Part shown: positions 1 to 6,581 of the stretch, piece by piece | Layout of the letters: every line of letters begins with the position of its first letter | Position numbering within the stretch: the stretch's first letter is position 1 | Assembly: GCA_045402695.1 (NCBI GenBank) | Contig: JAWPNA010000046.1 | Span: 1-26,306 of the forward strand | Length of the DNA: 26,306 nucleotides | From: JAWPNA01 sp045402695 | GTDB taxonomy: Bacteria > Acidobacteriota > Polarisedimenticolia > JACPZX01 > DASXTC01 | Reading direction: 5' to 3' | The notes under the pieces: generated by a model | What the model saw: the letters and a program-made list of their open reading frames with translations, nothing else | Database searches by the model: none | Told to the model about the DNA's origin: nothing | Position numbers and translations under genes: made by a program

Positions 1-964
1 GATCACCCGCGAGGACCTCGCGGCCTACAAGCCGATCGTGAGGGAGCCCCTGAAGGAGACCTACCGCGGATACGAGATCATCACGGCCCCTCCGCCCAGC
101 TCCGGGGGCGTCGCGCTGTTCGAGATGCTCCACATGCTTGAGCCGTTCGATCTGAAGACGCTCGGACACAACTCGTCGGCCTATGTTCACTTGATCTCCG
201 AGACCATGAAGCGCGCTTTCGCCGACCGGGCCCGCTTCATGGGCGACCCCGGCTTCGTGCGCATGCCGCTGGCCGGGCTGCTCTCCCGCGACTACGCCGC
301 GTCGCTGATGAGGAGCTTCGATCCGCAGCGCGCCACGCCGGCGCCCGCGGCCGGCCCGGGAGATCCCCTGGCCTTCGAGAAGCCCTCCACGACCCACTTC
401 TCGGTCATGGACGCCTCCGGATCCGTCGTGTCGAACACCTACACGCTGAACGACAGTTTCGGGTGCGCCGCGGTGGCCGGCGGCCTGGGTTTTCTCCTGA
501 ACAACGAGATGGACGACTTCAGCATCAAGCCCGGCGTGCCGAATCTCTACGGACTGGTGGGCGGCGAGGCCAACAGCATCGCGCCCGGCAAGAGGATGCT
601 CTCCTCGATGACCCCGACAATCATCCTGAAGGACGGCCGCCCTTTCATGGCGCTCGGCACCCCTGGCGGCCCAACCATCATCACGTCGGTGCTCCAAGTC
701 CTGCTGAACGTCATCGAGTTCGGCTTCGATCCGCAGGCCGCCGTGGACGCTCCGCGCTTCCACCACCAGTGGCTGCCGGATCGAATCGTTCTGGACAGGG
801 ACGGCTTCGCGGCCGATGTGCAGGAGGCGCTGAAGCGCCGCGGCCACGATGTGATCGAGGCCGCTCCCCGAGGTGACGTGCAGGCGATCCTGGTGGACGA
901 GCGCTCGAGCTGGGTTCTCGGCGCCTCCGATGCGCGGGGATTCGGCGTGGCGAGAGGCGACTGA
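1..964 (+). CDS. ggt: Gamma-glutamyltransferase, C-terminal part (5' end outside window)
   Basis: This is the distal part of an Ntn-hydrolase gamma-glutamyltranspeptidase, which cleaves or transfers gamma-glutamyl groups of glutathione-like substrates, normally in the periplasm. The reading frame is open from base 2 (ITREDLAAYKPIVREP), so the start lies upstream. The nucleophile motif TTHFSV is present; its first Thr codon is at 389-391 and is expected to become the N-terminus of the small subunit after self-cleavage. Other family signatures are NNEMDDFS, GLVGGEAN and the SSMTPT oxyanion-hole stretch. The whole small subunit and the end of the large subunit are visible, and I see no damage. 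The stop overlaps the next start by one base (TGATG), so the genes are probably translationally coupled. The family is secure, but substrate preference (glutathione hydrolase versus cephalosporin-acylase-like) cannot be told from this part. Confidence 0.95.
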   Translation, partial: ITREDLAAYKPIVREPLKETYRGYEIITAPPPSSGGVALFEMLHMLEPFDLKTLGHNSSAYVHLISETMKRAFADRARFMGDPGFVRMPLAGLLSRDYAASLMRSFDPQRATPAPAAGPGDPLAFEKPSTTHFSVMDASGSVVSNTYTLNDSFGCAAVAGGLGFLLNNEMDDFSIKPGVPNLYGLVGGEANSIAPGKRMLSSMTPTIILKDGRPFMALGTPGGPTIITSVLQVLLNVIEFGFDPQAAVDAPRFHHQWLPDRIVLDRDGFAADVQEALKRRGHDVIEAAPRGDVQAILVDERSSWVLGASDARGFGVARGD

Positions 965-1515
965 TGGGAGAGACAGCCGAGCGCCCCGGCATCGCGGTGT
1001 TCGGGGGCTCCGAGCCTCTCTGTGGAAGCGCCCTGTACGAGGAGGCGCGGCGGGTCGGTGATCTTTTGGCGCGAGCCGGCTACACCGTGATCACGGGGGG
1101 CTATGGTGGTGTGATGGAGGCGGCCAGCCGCGGCGCCGTGGAGGCAGGTGGATCCGCCTTCGGGATCACCGCGCGCGCACTGTCGCCGCTTCGTTCGGCG
1201 CCCAACCGGTACCTCACGCGGCACCTGGAAGAGGAGGGTCTGTTCGAAAGGACGCGTGAATTGATCGGCCGCAGCGCGGGCTATATAATCCTGCGCGGAA
1301 AAGCGGGAACCCTCGCGGAGTTGACCTTTCTGTGGGCCCTGCACAAGGCACGGCTTCTGGGGGATCGACCCATCGTCCTTCTGGGAGGTTTCTGGCAGGG
1401 CTTTCTCGACAAGGTCGGCTCCCTCGGGTTGGTTGAAGGCAGCCAGCTCGCCATCACGCATGTCGCCGGCACTCCCGAGGATGCCGTCGGCGCAATCCGG
1501 AGATCCGTGGGATGA
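964..1515 (+). CDS. LOG/TIGR00725-type Rossmann-fold protein
   Basis: This 183-residue protein has the layout of the LOG ('lysine decarboxylase-like') nucleotide-binding superfamily. It has an N-terminal VFGGSEP strand-loop, a GGYGGVMEAASRGAVEAGG segment in place of GGGxxGLM, and RGKAGTLAEL where active cytokinin-riboside phosphoribohydrolases have PGGxGTxxE. The G-T-x-x-E core is kept, but the leading Pro-Gly is not. I also do not see the MxxRK-type arginine motif of active LOG enzymes, so catalysis is uncertain and it may only bind a nucleotide. It sits between ggt and lepB with a 1-base overlap upstream and a 4-base overlap (ATGA) downstream, which indicates one transcript. Alternative labels are TIGR00725-type protein or SLOG-family protein. 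No function is assigned. Confidence 0.8.
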   Translation: MGETAERPGIAVFGGSEPLCGSALYEEARRVGDLLARAGYTVITGGYGGVMEAASRGAVEAGGSAFGITARALSPLRSAPNRYLTRHLEEEGLFERTRELIGRSAGYIILRGKAGTLAELTFLWALHKARLLGDRPIVLLGGFWQGFLDKVGSLGLVEGSQLAITHVAGTPEDAVGAIRRSVG

Positions 1516-2321
1516 ACTTCGAGCAGACTCTCGACGACCGTCTGGCGGGGGCCGCCGTCGCCGTCCCGCGGGACATCCCCAAAGGGATCCTGCGTGATTA
1601 CTTCGAGACGATCGTCATCTGCGTCATCTTCGTGGTTTTCGCGCGGGCCTTCGTCTTCCAGCAATCGAAGATCCCGACCGGTTCCATGATCCCGACACTG
1701 CTCATCGGCGACTACATCATGGTCAACAAGTTCATCTACTCGCCGGCCGCCACCTCGCTGGAGAGTTCCCTGCTGCCCGTGCGGAACATCGCGCGCGGCG
1801 ACATCATCGTCTTCAAGTATCCCGAGGAGCCCGAGGTGGATTACATCAAGAGAGTGATCGGGCTTCCCGGCGAGTTCATCGAAATCAAGAACAAGACCGT
1901 CTACATCAACGGCGTCGCGCTCACCGAGGCGTACAAGATCCACGAAACCGATCTCAACCCCGACTCCTGGGCGAAGATCAAGGAGGGCGAGGCGCCGCTG
2001 TCGGCGGCCGAGCCGGCGCCGCGTCGCTGGTCGGGCCGGCGCCTCGATCATGATTTCGACTTCGAGCAGGTGCTGGTGCCGGAGGGACACTACTTCTGCA
2101 TGGGCGACAACCGGGACAACTCGAAGGACAGCCGGTCGTGGGGGTTCGTGCCGCGCGAGAACGTCAAAGGGAAGGCGTTCATCATCTGGTGGTCGTTCTC
2201 CGGCGAGGAGGGCGATTACGTCAAGACGTCGGTGATCGACCGGGCCAAAAGCATCGGCAACAAGGCGATCCACTTCTTCCAGAAGTCCCGCTACAAGCGC
2301 TGCCTCAGGTTCATCGGGTAG
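1512..2321 (+). CDS. lepB: Signal peptidase I
   Basis: This is the membrane-bound serine protease that removes signal peptides from Sec- and Tat-exported proteins. A single N-terminal membrane segment lies at about residues 33-49 (IVICVIFVVFARAFVF). It is followed by box B, IPTGSMIPTLLIGDY, with catalytic Ser58, and by box D, YIKRVIGLPGE, with the general base Lys113. Box E is GDNRDNSKDSRSWGFVP at about 198-214. All catalytic elements are intact, and 269 residues is normal for the family. A variable stretch at about 140-185 separates boxes D and E and is the usual place for lineage-specific insertions. The start overlaps the upstream stop by 4 bases, so translation is probably coupled to the LOG gene. 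It is the last gene of this operon and faces nadB tail-to-tail across about 225 bp in which I find no convincing terminator. Confidence 0.96.
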   Translation: MNFEQTLDDRLAGAAVAVPRDIPKGILRDYFETIVICVIFVVFARAFVFQQSKIPTGSMIPTLLIGDYIMVNKFIYSPAATSLESSLLPVRNIARGDIIVFKYPEEPEVDYIKRVIGLPGEFIEIKNKTVYINGVALTEAYKIHETDLNPDSWAKIKEGEAPLSAAEPAPRRWSGRRLDHDFDFEQVLVPEGHYFCMGDNRDNSKDSRSWGFVPRENVKGKAFIIWWSFSGEEGDYVKTSVIDRAKSIGNKAIHFFQKSRYKRCLRFIG

Positions 2322-2546
2322 ATCTCTCCTTCAGGTTGACGGCGGCGGGCCCACCCTCTCGCGGGCACGGCTGCGCGTGGCCCCGGGCCTCGCTCCTAAC
2401 GGCCCTCAGGAAGGTGATCTCTCCGCCTTGACGATGCGAGATCGTCGCGGCCCCGTGAAGTGGGCCCCCCGTGCTCCATGTTCTCTCTTCCCTGCTGGGG
2501 GCGCAACGACCACCAGATGGACACGATGAGAGAAGGGCGAGGTGGG

Positions 2547-4187
2547 TCAGCGGGGCAGGTCGGCGAGGGCGCCGGTGACGATGGCGCGCGCCATGCCCGG
2601 GCCGATGAAGGACGAGCGGCCGAAGCGGCCATCGTCACGGCGCGGGAAGTCGGCCCGGTAGTGCGCCCCTCGGCTCTCCTGCCTCACCACGGCGCTCCTG
2701 GCCACGAGGGAAGCCACGGTGGCCATGTTGCCCGCTTCCAGTCCGGGCCGTGAGAAGGGGGCAACTCCGGCGCTTTCCCCGGAGCCGGTCATCGAGGCGA
2801 GCAGGGAGTCCAGCGAGGCGATCACCGCTTTGAGTCCCGTCCCGTCCCGGACGATGCCGAGGCTTTCCCATGAGCTCGACTTGACTTGGTCGATCACCTC
2901 CTGGGCGCGCGCGGCATGGCAGCGCGCTGCGCGGGCCTGCGAAGTGGCTCGCCCTGACGCACCGGCAGCCGAACCACTGTCCTCGACTACCGCCTGACCG
3001 GTCCGCGCGCCGAAGACAAGCCCCTCCAGCAGCGAGTTGCTGGCCAGACGATTGGCTCCATGCACGCCCGTGCAAGCTACTTCGCCTGCAGCGTACAGTC
3101 CCGGCACCGTCGAGCGTCCCCAGAGATCGGTGGCCACCCCACCCATGACGTAGTGGGCCGCGGGCGCCACCGGCGCTGGCTGGCGGGAGAGGTCGATGCC
3201 GTAAGACGTGCAGGTCGAGTAGATGCGGGGGAAGCGTTGCTCCAGGTCTGCGGCGTTCCTGTGCGTCATGTCGAGAAGCACGTGGTCGGCGCCCGTGCGC
3301 TGCATTTCAAGGAAGATGGCACGCGCCACCACATCGCGCGGCGCCAGATCGCCCCTCGGGTCCACCTCCAGCATGAACCTCCGGCCGTCGGCCGAGCGGA
3401 GCAGCCCCCCCTCGCCTCTCAGCGCCTCGGACAGAAGGAACCGCGGGGCCCCCGTCAGGTGCAGCGAGGTGGGATGGAACTGCACGAACTCCATGTCTCT
3501 TAAAACGGCCCCGGCCCGCCACGCGATGGCCGCGCCGTCTCCCGTCGCCTGAGGGGGATTGGTGGTTTCGCGGAAGATCTGACCCAGGCCGCCCGTCGCG
3601 AGGACCACCGCATGCGCCTCCAGACGATGAACCTCTCCCGTAGTCTCATCCAGCATCAGCAGTCCTCTGCAGGCGCCGCCTTCCAGGATCAGATCGACCG
3701 AGTAGGTGTGAGGGAAGAACGAGATCCTCTCGAGGGCTGAGGCCTTCAGCCACAGAGCGCGCAGGATCTCCCGCCCCGTGGCGTCGCCGTGAGCGTGCAG
3801 GATTCGCCGGGCGCTGTGCGCCGCTTCGCGGGTAAAGGCGAGGCGGCTGCCGTCCTGGTCGAATCGGGCTCCCCACTCGATGAGCTGCGTGATGTAGCGG
3901 GGCCCTTGGCCCACCATCACGGCCACGGCCGCTTCGTCGCATAGCCCATCCCCGGCGGCGAGTGTGTCGTCGTAGTGGAGTCCGACCTGGTCCTCGTCCG
4001 AGAGGGCGACCGCGACTCCGCCCTGCGCGAGGTCGGTGTTGCTGTCGTGCGCGGAGTCCTTGGCCAGCAGCGCGACGGTGAGGCCTCCCTCGGCTGCCTC
4101 GATGGCCGCCCTCAGGCCCGCCACTCCGCTGCCCACGATGATGGCGGCGTGGCTTTTCTGCGCCGAGGCGAGGTCGCCCGACTTCAT
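2547..4187 (-). CDS. nadB: L-aspartate oxidase
   Basis: This FAD enzyme oxidises L-aspartate to iminoaspartate, the first step of de novo NAD synthesis, and works with quinolinate synthase NadA. The FAD dinucleotide fold GSGVAGLRAA is at residues 19-28. The active-site segments include TREAAHSARRILHAHGDATG, QFHPTSLH, PRDVVARAI and HYVMGGVATD, and the fold closes with NRLASNSLLEGLVFG. These match L-aspartate oxidase rather than succinate dehydrogenase flavoprotein; the Glu of TREAAHS is the residue that separates the two. At 546 residues it is full length. The ATG at 4187 has a GGAG ribosome site about 5 nt upstream. A zinc-ribbon gene lies 20 bp upstream on the same strand and is probably co-transcribed. 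No nadA or nadC is in the window. Confidence 0.96.
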   Translation of the reverse strand: MKSGDLASAQKSHAAIIVGSGVAGLRAAIEAAEGGLTVALLAKDSAHDSNTDLAQGGVAVALSDEDQVGLHYDDTLAAGDGLCDEAAVAVMVGQGPRYITQLIEWGARFDQDGSRLAFTREAAHSARRILHAHGDATGREILRALWLKASALERISFFPHTYSVDLILEGGACRGLLMLDETTGEVHRLEAHAVVLATGGLGQIFRETTNPPQATGDGAAIAWRAGAVLRDMEFVQFHPTSLHLTGAPRFLLSEALRGEGGLLRSADGRRFMLEVDPRGDLAPRDVVARAIFLEMQRTGADHVLLDMTHRNAADLEQRFPRIYSTCTSYGIDLSRQPAPVAPAAHYVMGGVATDLWGRSTVPGLYAAGEVACTGVHGANRLASNSLLEGLVFGARTGQAVVEDSGSAAGASGRATSQARAARCHAARAQEVIDQVKSSSWESLGIVRDGTGLKAVIASLDSLLASMTGSGESAGVAPFSRPGLEAGNMATVASLVARSAVVRQESRGAHYRADFPRRDDGRFGRSSFIGPGMARAIVTGALADLPR

Positions 4188-4207
4188 CGAGTCTCCATTT
4201 CACGGAG

Positions 4208-4540
4208 TTACATGCCGGTCAGCTTGCGGAAGAAACCCCGGCGCTCCGCCGCGTGCTTGAGCAGGAGGGCGTTGAGCTCGCCCTTGTCGAAGAACACGCC
4301 CTCGCACGTGCCGCACTGTTCGATCTCGATGGCGTCGACCTTGGTGACCGTCATGTCGTGGCCGCACTTGGGGCACTTGAGATAGTGCAGCTCCCGCAGC
4401 CTTCGCTCCTCCCCCTCCCGCTGGCGGGTGCCCAGCTCTTGCATGCGCTTCTCGTGCTCGCGGCGGGCCTGTCTCAGCAGACCCTCTTCATTGCGCGCGA
4501 ACCACTGGTCTTCATTCTTCTGTCTGGCGTCGTCGCGCAT
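4208..4540 (-). CDS. TFIIB-type zinc-ribbon protein (zf-TFIIB family)
   Basis: This is a 110-residue cytoplasmic protein. Residues 1-52 are very charged and probably form a helix or coiled coil. They are followed by a zinc ribbon with Cys56 and Cys59 (CPKCG) and Cys76 and Cys79 (CGTCEG), ending in GVFFDKGELNAL. The spacing and the final 'G.(W/F)(F/L)D.GEL' match the bacterial zf-TFIIB family (PF13453), whose members are mostly uncharacterised. The tail is basic. AGGAG at 4552-4556 on the minus strand lies 11 nt from the ATG. The gene leads the nadB transcript and shares a divergent control region with the PATAN-SPOR gene at 4751. The family call is good; the function is unknown. Confidence 0.85.
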   Translation of the reverse strand: MRDDARQKNEDQWFARNEEGLLRQARREHEKRMQELGTRQREGEERRLRELHYLKCPKCGHDMTVTKVDAIEIEQCGTCEGVFFDKGELNALLLKHAAERRGFFRKLTGM

Positions 4541-4566
4541 CGGTGAATGCTCTCCTGTGGAGCGCG

Positions 4567-4572
4567 ATTATA
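4567..4572 (-). promoter_or_regulatory. Candidate -10 box for the zinc-ribbon/nadB transcript
   Basis: The minus strand reads TATAAT here, 27 nt upstream of the zinc-ribbon ATG at 4540. No good TTGACA lies 16-18 nt further upstream; the nearest resemblance, GGGACA at 4587-4592, leaves only 14 nt. The 11-bp repeats at 4581-4624 occupy the -35 region instead, which would suit an activator-dependent promoter. This is inferred from sequence only. Confidence 0.4.
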
Positions 4573-4580
4573 GCACCCCA

Positions 4581-4624
4581 TTGGATTGTCCCAGGCTTCT
4601 TTCAGGCTTCTCCCAGGCGTCTCC
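4581..4624. repeat. Three to four 11-bp direct repeats in a divergent promoter region
   Basis: Three adjacent 11-bp units start at 4592 (CAGGCTTCTTT), 4603 (CAGGCTTCTCC) and 4614 (CAGGCGTCTCC). A fourth, degenerate unit at 4581 (TTGGATTGTCC) matches 7 of 11 positions. The period is about one helical turn, so all copies face the same side of the DNA. They lie between the two divergent promoters, directly over the -35 region of the minus-strand promoter and about 40 bp upstream of the plus-strand -35 box. Repeats of this kind often bind a regulator cooperatively, but no regulator is encoded nearby. Confidence 0.65.
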
Positions 4625-4662
4625 CACTGGGGGACGGCTCCGGTTCCAGGGGCCCTCACCTG

Positions 4663-4692
4663 TTGACAGCAAGAACTGGCGCCGCCTATAAT
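4663..4692 (+). promoter_or_regulatory. Near-perfect sigma70 promoter for the PATAN-SPOR cluster
   Basis: TTGACA (4663-4668) and TATAAT (4687-4692) are both exact consensus boxes, separated by 18 bp. A start near 4699 would give a leader of about 50 nt before the ATG at 4751. In such a GC-rich window two consensus boxes at proper spacing are unlikely by chance. Confidence 0.8.
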
Positions 4693-4710
4693 CCGGCCGC
4701 CTCGCGAGAC

Positions 4711-4747
4711 CCGTGGTCCCGGCCCTGTTTCCTGTTCGAGGCCACGG
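4711..4747 (+). promoter_or_regulatory. Leader hairpin covering the ribosome binding site
   Basis: CCGTGGTC (4711-4718) can pair with GGCCACGG (4740-4747) in the mRNA, giving seven Watson-Crick pairs and one G-U pair around a 21-nt loop. The 3' arm includes the end of the only plausible ribosome site, GAGG at 4738-4741, and finishes 3 nt before the ATG at 4751. The structure could limit translation. It has no U-tract and is not a terminator. Confidence 0.45.
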
Positions 4748-4750
4748 CTC

Positions 4751-6553
4751 ATGCCCCTCTCTCTTTTTCATCTCCACGGCGATCTCAGGGACCTTCAGTT
4801 TCCACGACTCCTTGCGGCCCTTCGCGAGGAACAGTTCACCGGCGTCTTCCAGGTGACCACGCGCGAACTCAGTCCGCCCGAGGCCCCCATGGCGCCCGGG
4901 GGTGAGCCGCGGGAGGTCACCCGCGAGTTGCATTTCTCCAACGGCCACATCGCATGGGCAATCTCGACGGCCGCCGAGGAGAGTCTCCGCGCCTTCCTCG
5001 TGCGCGAAGGCACCGTCACCGAGCAACAATGGGCCACTGCCGAGGAGCAGGCGAAAGACGGGACCCTGCGGCAGGCGCTGGCCGATCTGGGCCTGGTTGG
5101 CCAGAGGGAGCTGTCCAGGGTCGAGCAATCCCGGGCTGAGGCGATCGTGCTGGAGCTGTTCGCGGCTCCGGAGGGAGAATACCGCGTCCGGGAGCGCCAG
5201 CTCCCACCCTCGACGCCCGATCTCAAGATCGAAGTGAGCCCCCTGCTTTTGAGGGGCATGGTGGAGAGGGCGGACCGCACGCTCATCATGGGCGAGATCG
5301 GATCGATGGACGCGGTCTATGCGGTCAAACGGCCTGCGCGCGAGGAGCCTCAACCGGATCTTCCCGGAGAGTTTCGGTCGGTCCTGAAACACCTCGACGG
5401 GAAGAACACCATCGCGCAGGTCTGCTCACTGACTTCGCTGCCCGACTTCTTCGTCTGTTCCATCGCGGCGGCGCTGAGCCTCATCGGCGCCGTGAAGCGA
5501 GTGCAGGAACGGAGCCACATCTGGCCCAAGGAGGCCGCACGCAGGAGCGGCGAGGCTGAGTCGGCGGCGCCACAGCCCACGAGCTCGCAGATCTCTCTTC
5601 CTCCCATCACGACGGAGCCGTTCCGCGGAGAAGGGCCGATCACGACGCTGGGCGCAACCCCCGGAGAGTTGGAGGAGGAGATCGAGGAGGAGGCCGCCTG
5701 GGAGAAGCTCGGAAGGTCTGCGCCCACCGAGCCAGCATCGTGGCGATCGGAAGAGGAAGACTCGCCCGCCGTGCTCGTGGCCGCCCCGGACGCGGACGAA
5801 CCGGACGAAGAGGTGTTGGCGGCCCTCGTCTTGGAGGGATCGGCCGGCTCTCCAGACGCGGCAGGAGAGCCATTGCTCTCGGCCTACGATCCGGCCGCCC
5901 ACGACGAGGCCTCGCGCCCCTGGTTTCTTCTCGGGGGAGGGGCCGCCGTCGGATTTGCCGCTCTGTTTCTCATCCTCATGGCCCAGCGTCCTGGCGATGC
6001 TGGTGAGTTGAATCGACCGCCGGATGCGAAAATTGCCGCCGCAGAGATCGCGGACTCAGCCGACAACGCCGGCAATGCCGACATCCACGCCGGGGACGCC
6101 GCCCCAGAGTCGGTGCCCGCCTCACCCATCCCTGCTCAGGCGGCTCCGTATGCGCCACCTCGCGGCATTGCCGCGCCACGTCAAACGAGTATCTTGAACT
6201 CCGAGCCTGACGGCGGTACATCACAGAAAGCCAGGCAGAGCCTGCATTCGGGCGATTACCCGGCCGCCGCGCGCTATTTCGGGAGGGCCGCCTCGGCTCG
6301 CTCCGGCGACTATTCGATTCAGTTGCTGACCGCCTGCCAGGACACGACAGTGAAGCGGGTTGTGGCCGCGTCGGGCGGGTCTGAGGACATCTTCATTCTT
6401 TCAGCGAATCTGGATGGCAGATCCTGTTATCGCGTTTTCTGGGGGAACTACGGAACGCAGGCGCGGGCTCGCGAGGCCTTGCGCCGGGACGTCCCGGCCT
6501 CCCTCCGCCGGGACCGCAAGCAGCCCCGGATCATCCGCATCGGGGATCTTTAG
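4751..6553 (+). CDS. PATAN/DUF4388-like protein with one membrane span and a C-terminal SPOR-like domain
   Basis: This 600-residue protein is probably bitopic. Residues about 5-180 form a PATAN/DUF4388-like region (HGDLRDLQFPRLLAAL, then LHFSNGHIAWA). A small helical module at about 206-250 is centred on LKHLDGKNTIAQV and also appears in two other proteins of this window. A long acidic, low-complexity linker (about 255-388) leads to a hydrophobic segment at 391-411 (WFLLGGGAAVGFAALFLILM). An Ala/Pro-rich spacer, a short TPR-like helix pair (about 494-517) and a SPOR-like end (about 521-599, with YSIQLLTACQ and CYRVFWGNYGTQAEA-type sequence) follow. SPOR domains bind glycan strands stripped of peptide stems, usually at the septum, so the C-terminus should face the periplasm. 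A consensus promoter lies upstream. The product is not a named family member; its role is inferred. Confidence 0.85.
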   Translation: MPLSLFHLHGDLRDLQFPRLLAALREEQFTGVFQVTTRELSPPEAPMAPGGEPREVTRELHFSNGHIAWAISTAAEESLRAFLVREGTVTEQQWATAEEQAKDGTLRQALADLGLVGQRELSRVEQSRAEAIVLELFAAPEGEYRVRERQLPPSTPDLKIEVSPLLLRGMVERADRTLIMGEIGSMDAVYAVKRPAREEPQPDLPGEFRSVLKHLDGKNTIAQVCSLTSLPDFFVCSIAAALSLIGAVKRVQERSHIWPKEAARRSGEAESAAPQPTSSQISLPPITTEPFRGEGPITTLGATPGELEEEIEEEAAWEKLGRSAPTEPASWRSEEEDSPAVLVAAPDADEPDEEVLAALVLEGSAGSPDAAGEPLLSAYDPAAHDEASRPWFLLGGGAAVGFAALFLILMAQRPGDAGELNRPPDAKIAAAEIADSADNAGNADIHAGDAAPESVPASPIPAQAAPYAPPRGIAAPRQTSILNSEPDGGTSQKARQSLHSGDYPAAARYFGRAASARSGDYSIQLLTACQDTTVKRVVAASGGSEDIFILSANLDGRSCYRVFWGNYGTQARAREALRRDVPASLRRDRKQPRIIRIGDL

Positions 6554-6581
6554 CCACCGAGAGAGGATTCACGCCGGCGCC

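Noticed and set aside
2430..2446. Perfect 6-bp hairpin (GACGAT/ATCGTC) between lepB and nadB
   Set aside because: The stem is short and AT/GC mixed, no T-run follows on either strand, and it is not close to either stop. I cannot support a terminator in this 225-bp convergent gap and see nothing else in it.
4592..4624. The 11-bp repeats as a CRISPR or mobile-element end
   Set aside because: There are no spacers, no cas or transposase genes and no terminal inverted repeats; the units are directly adjacent and sit in a promoter region.
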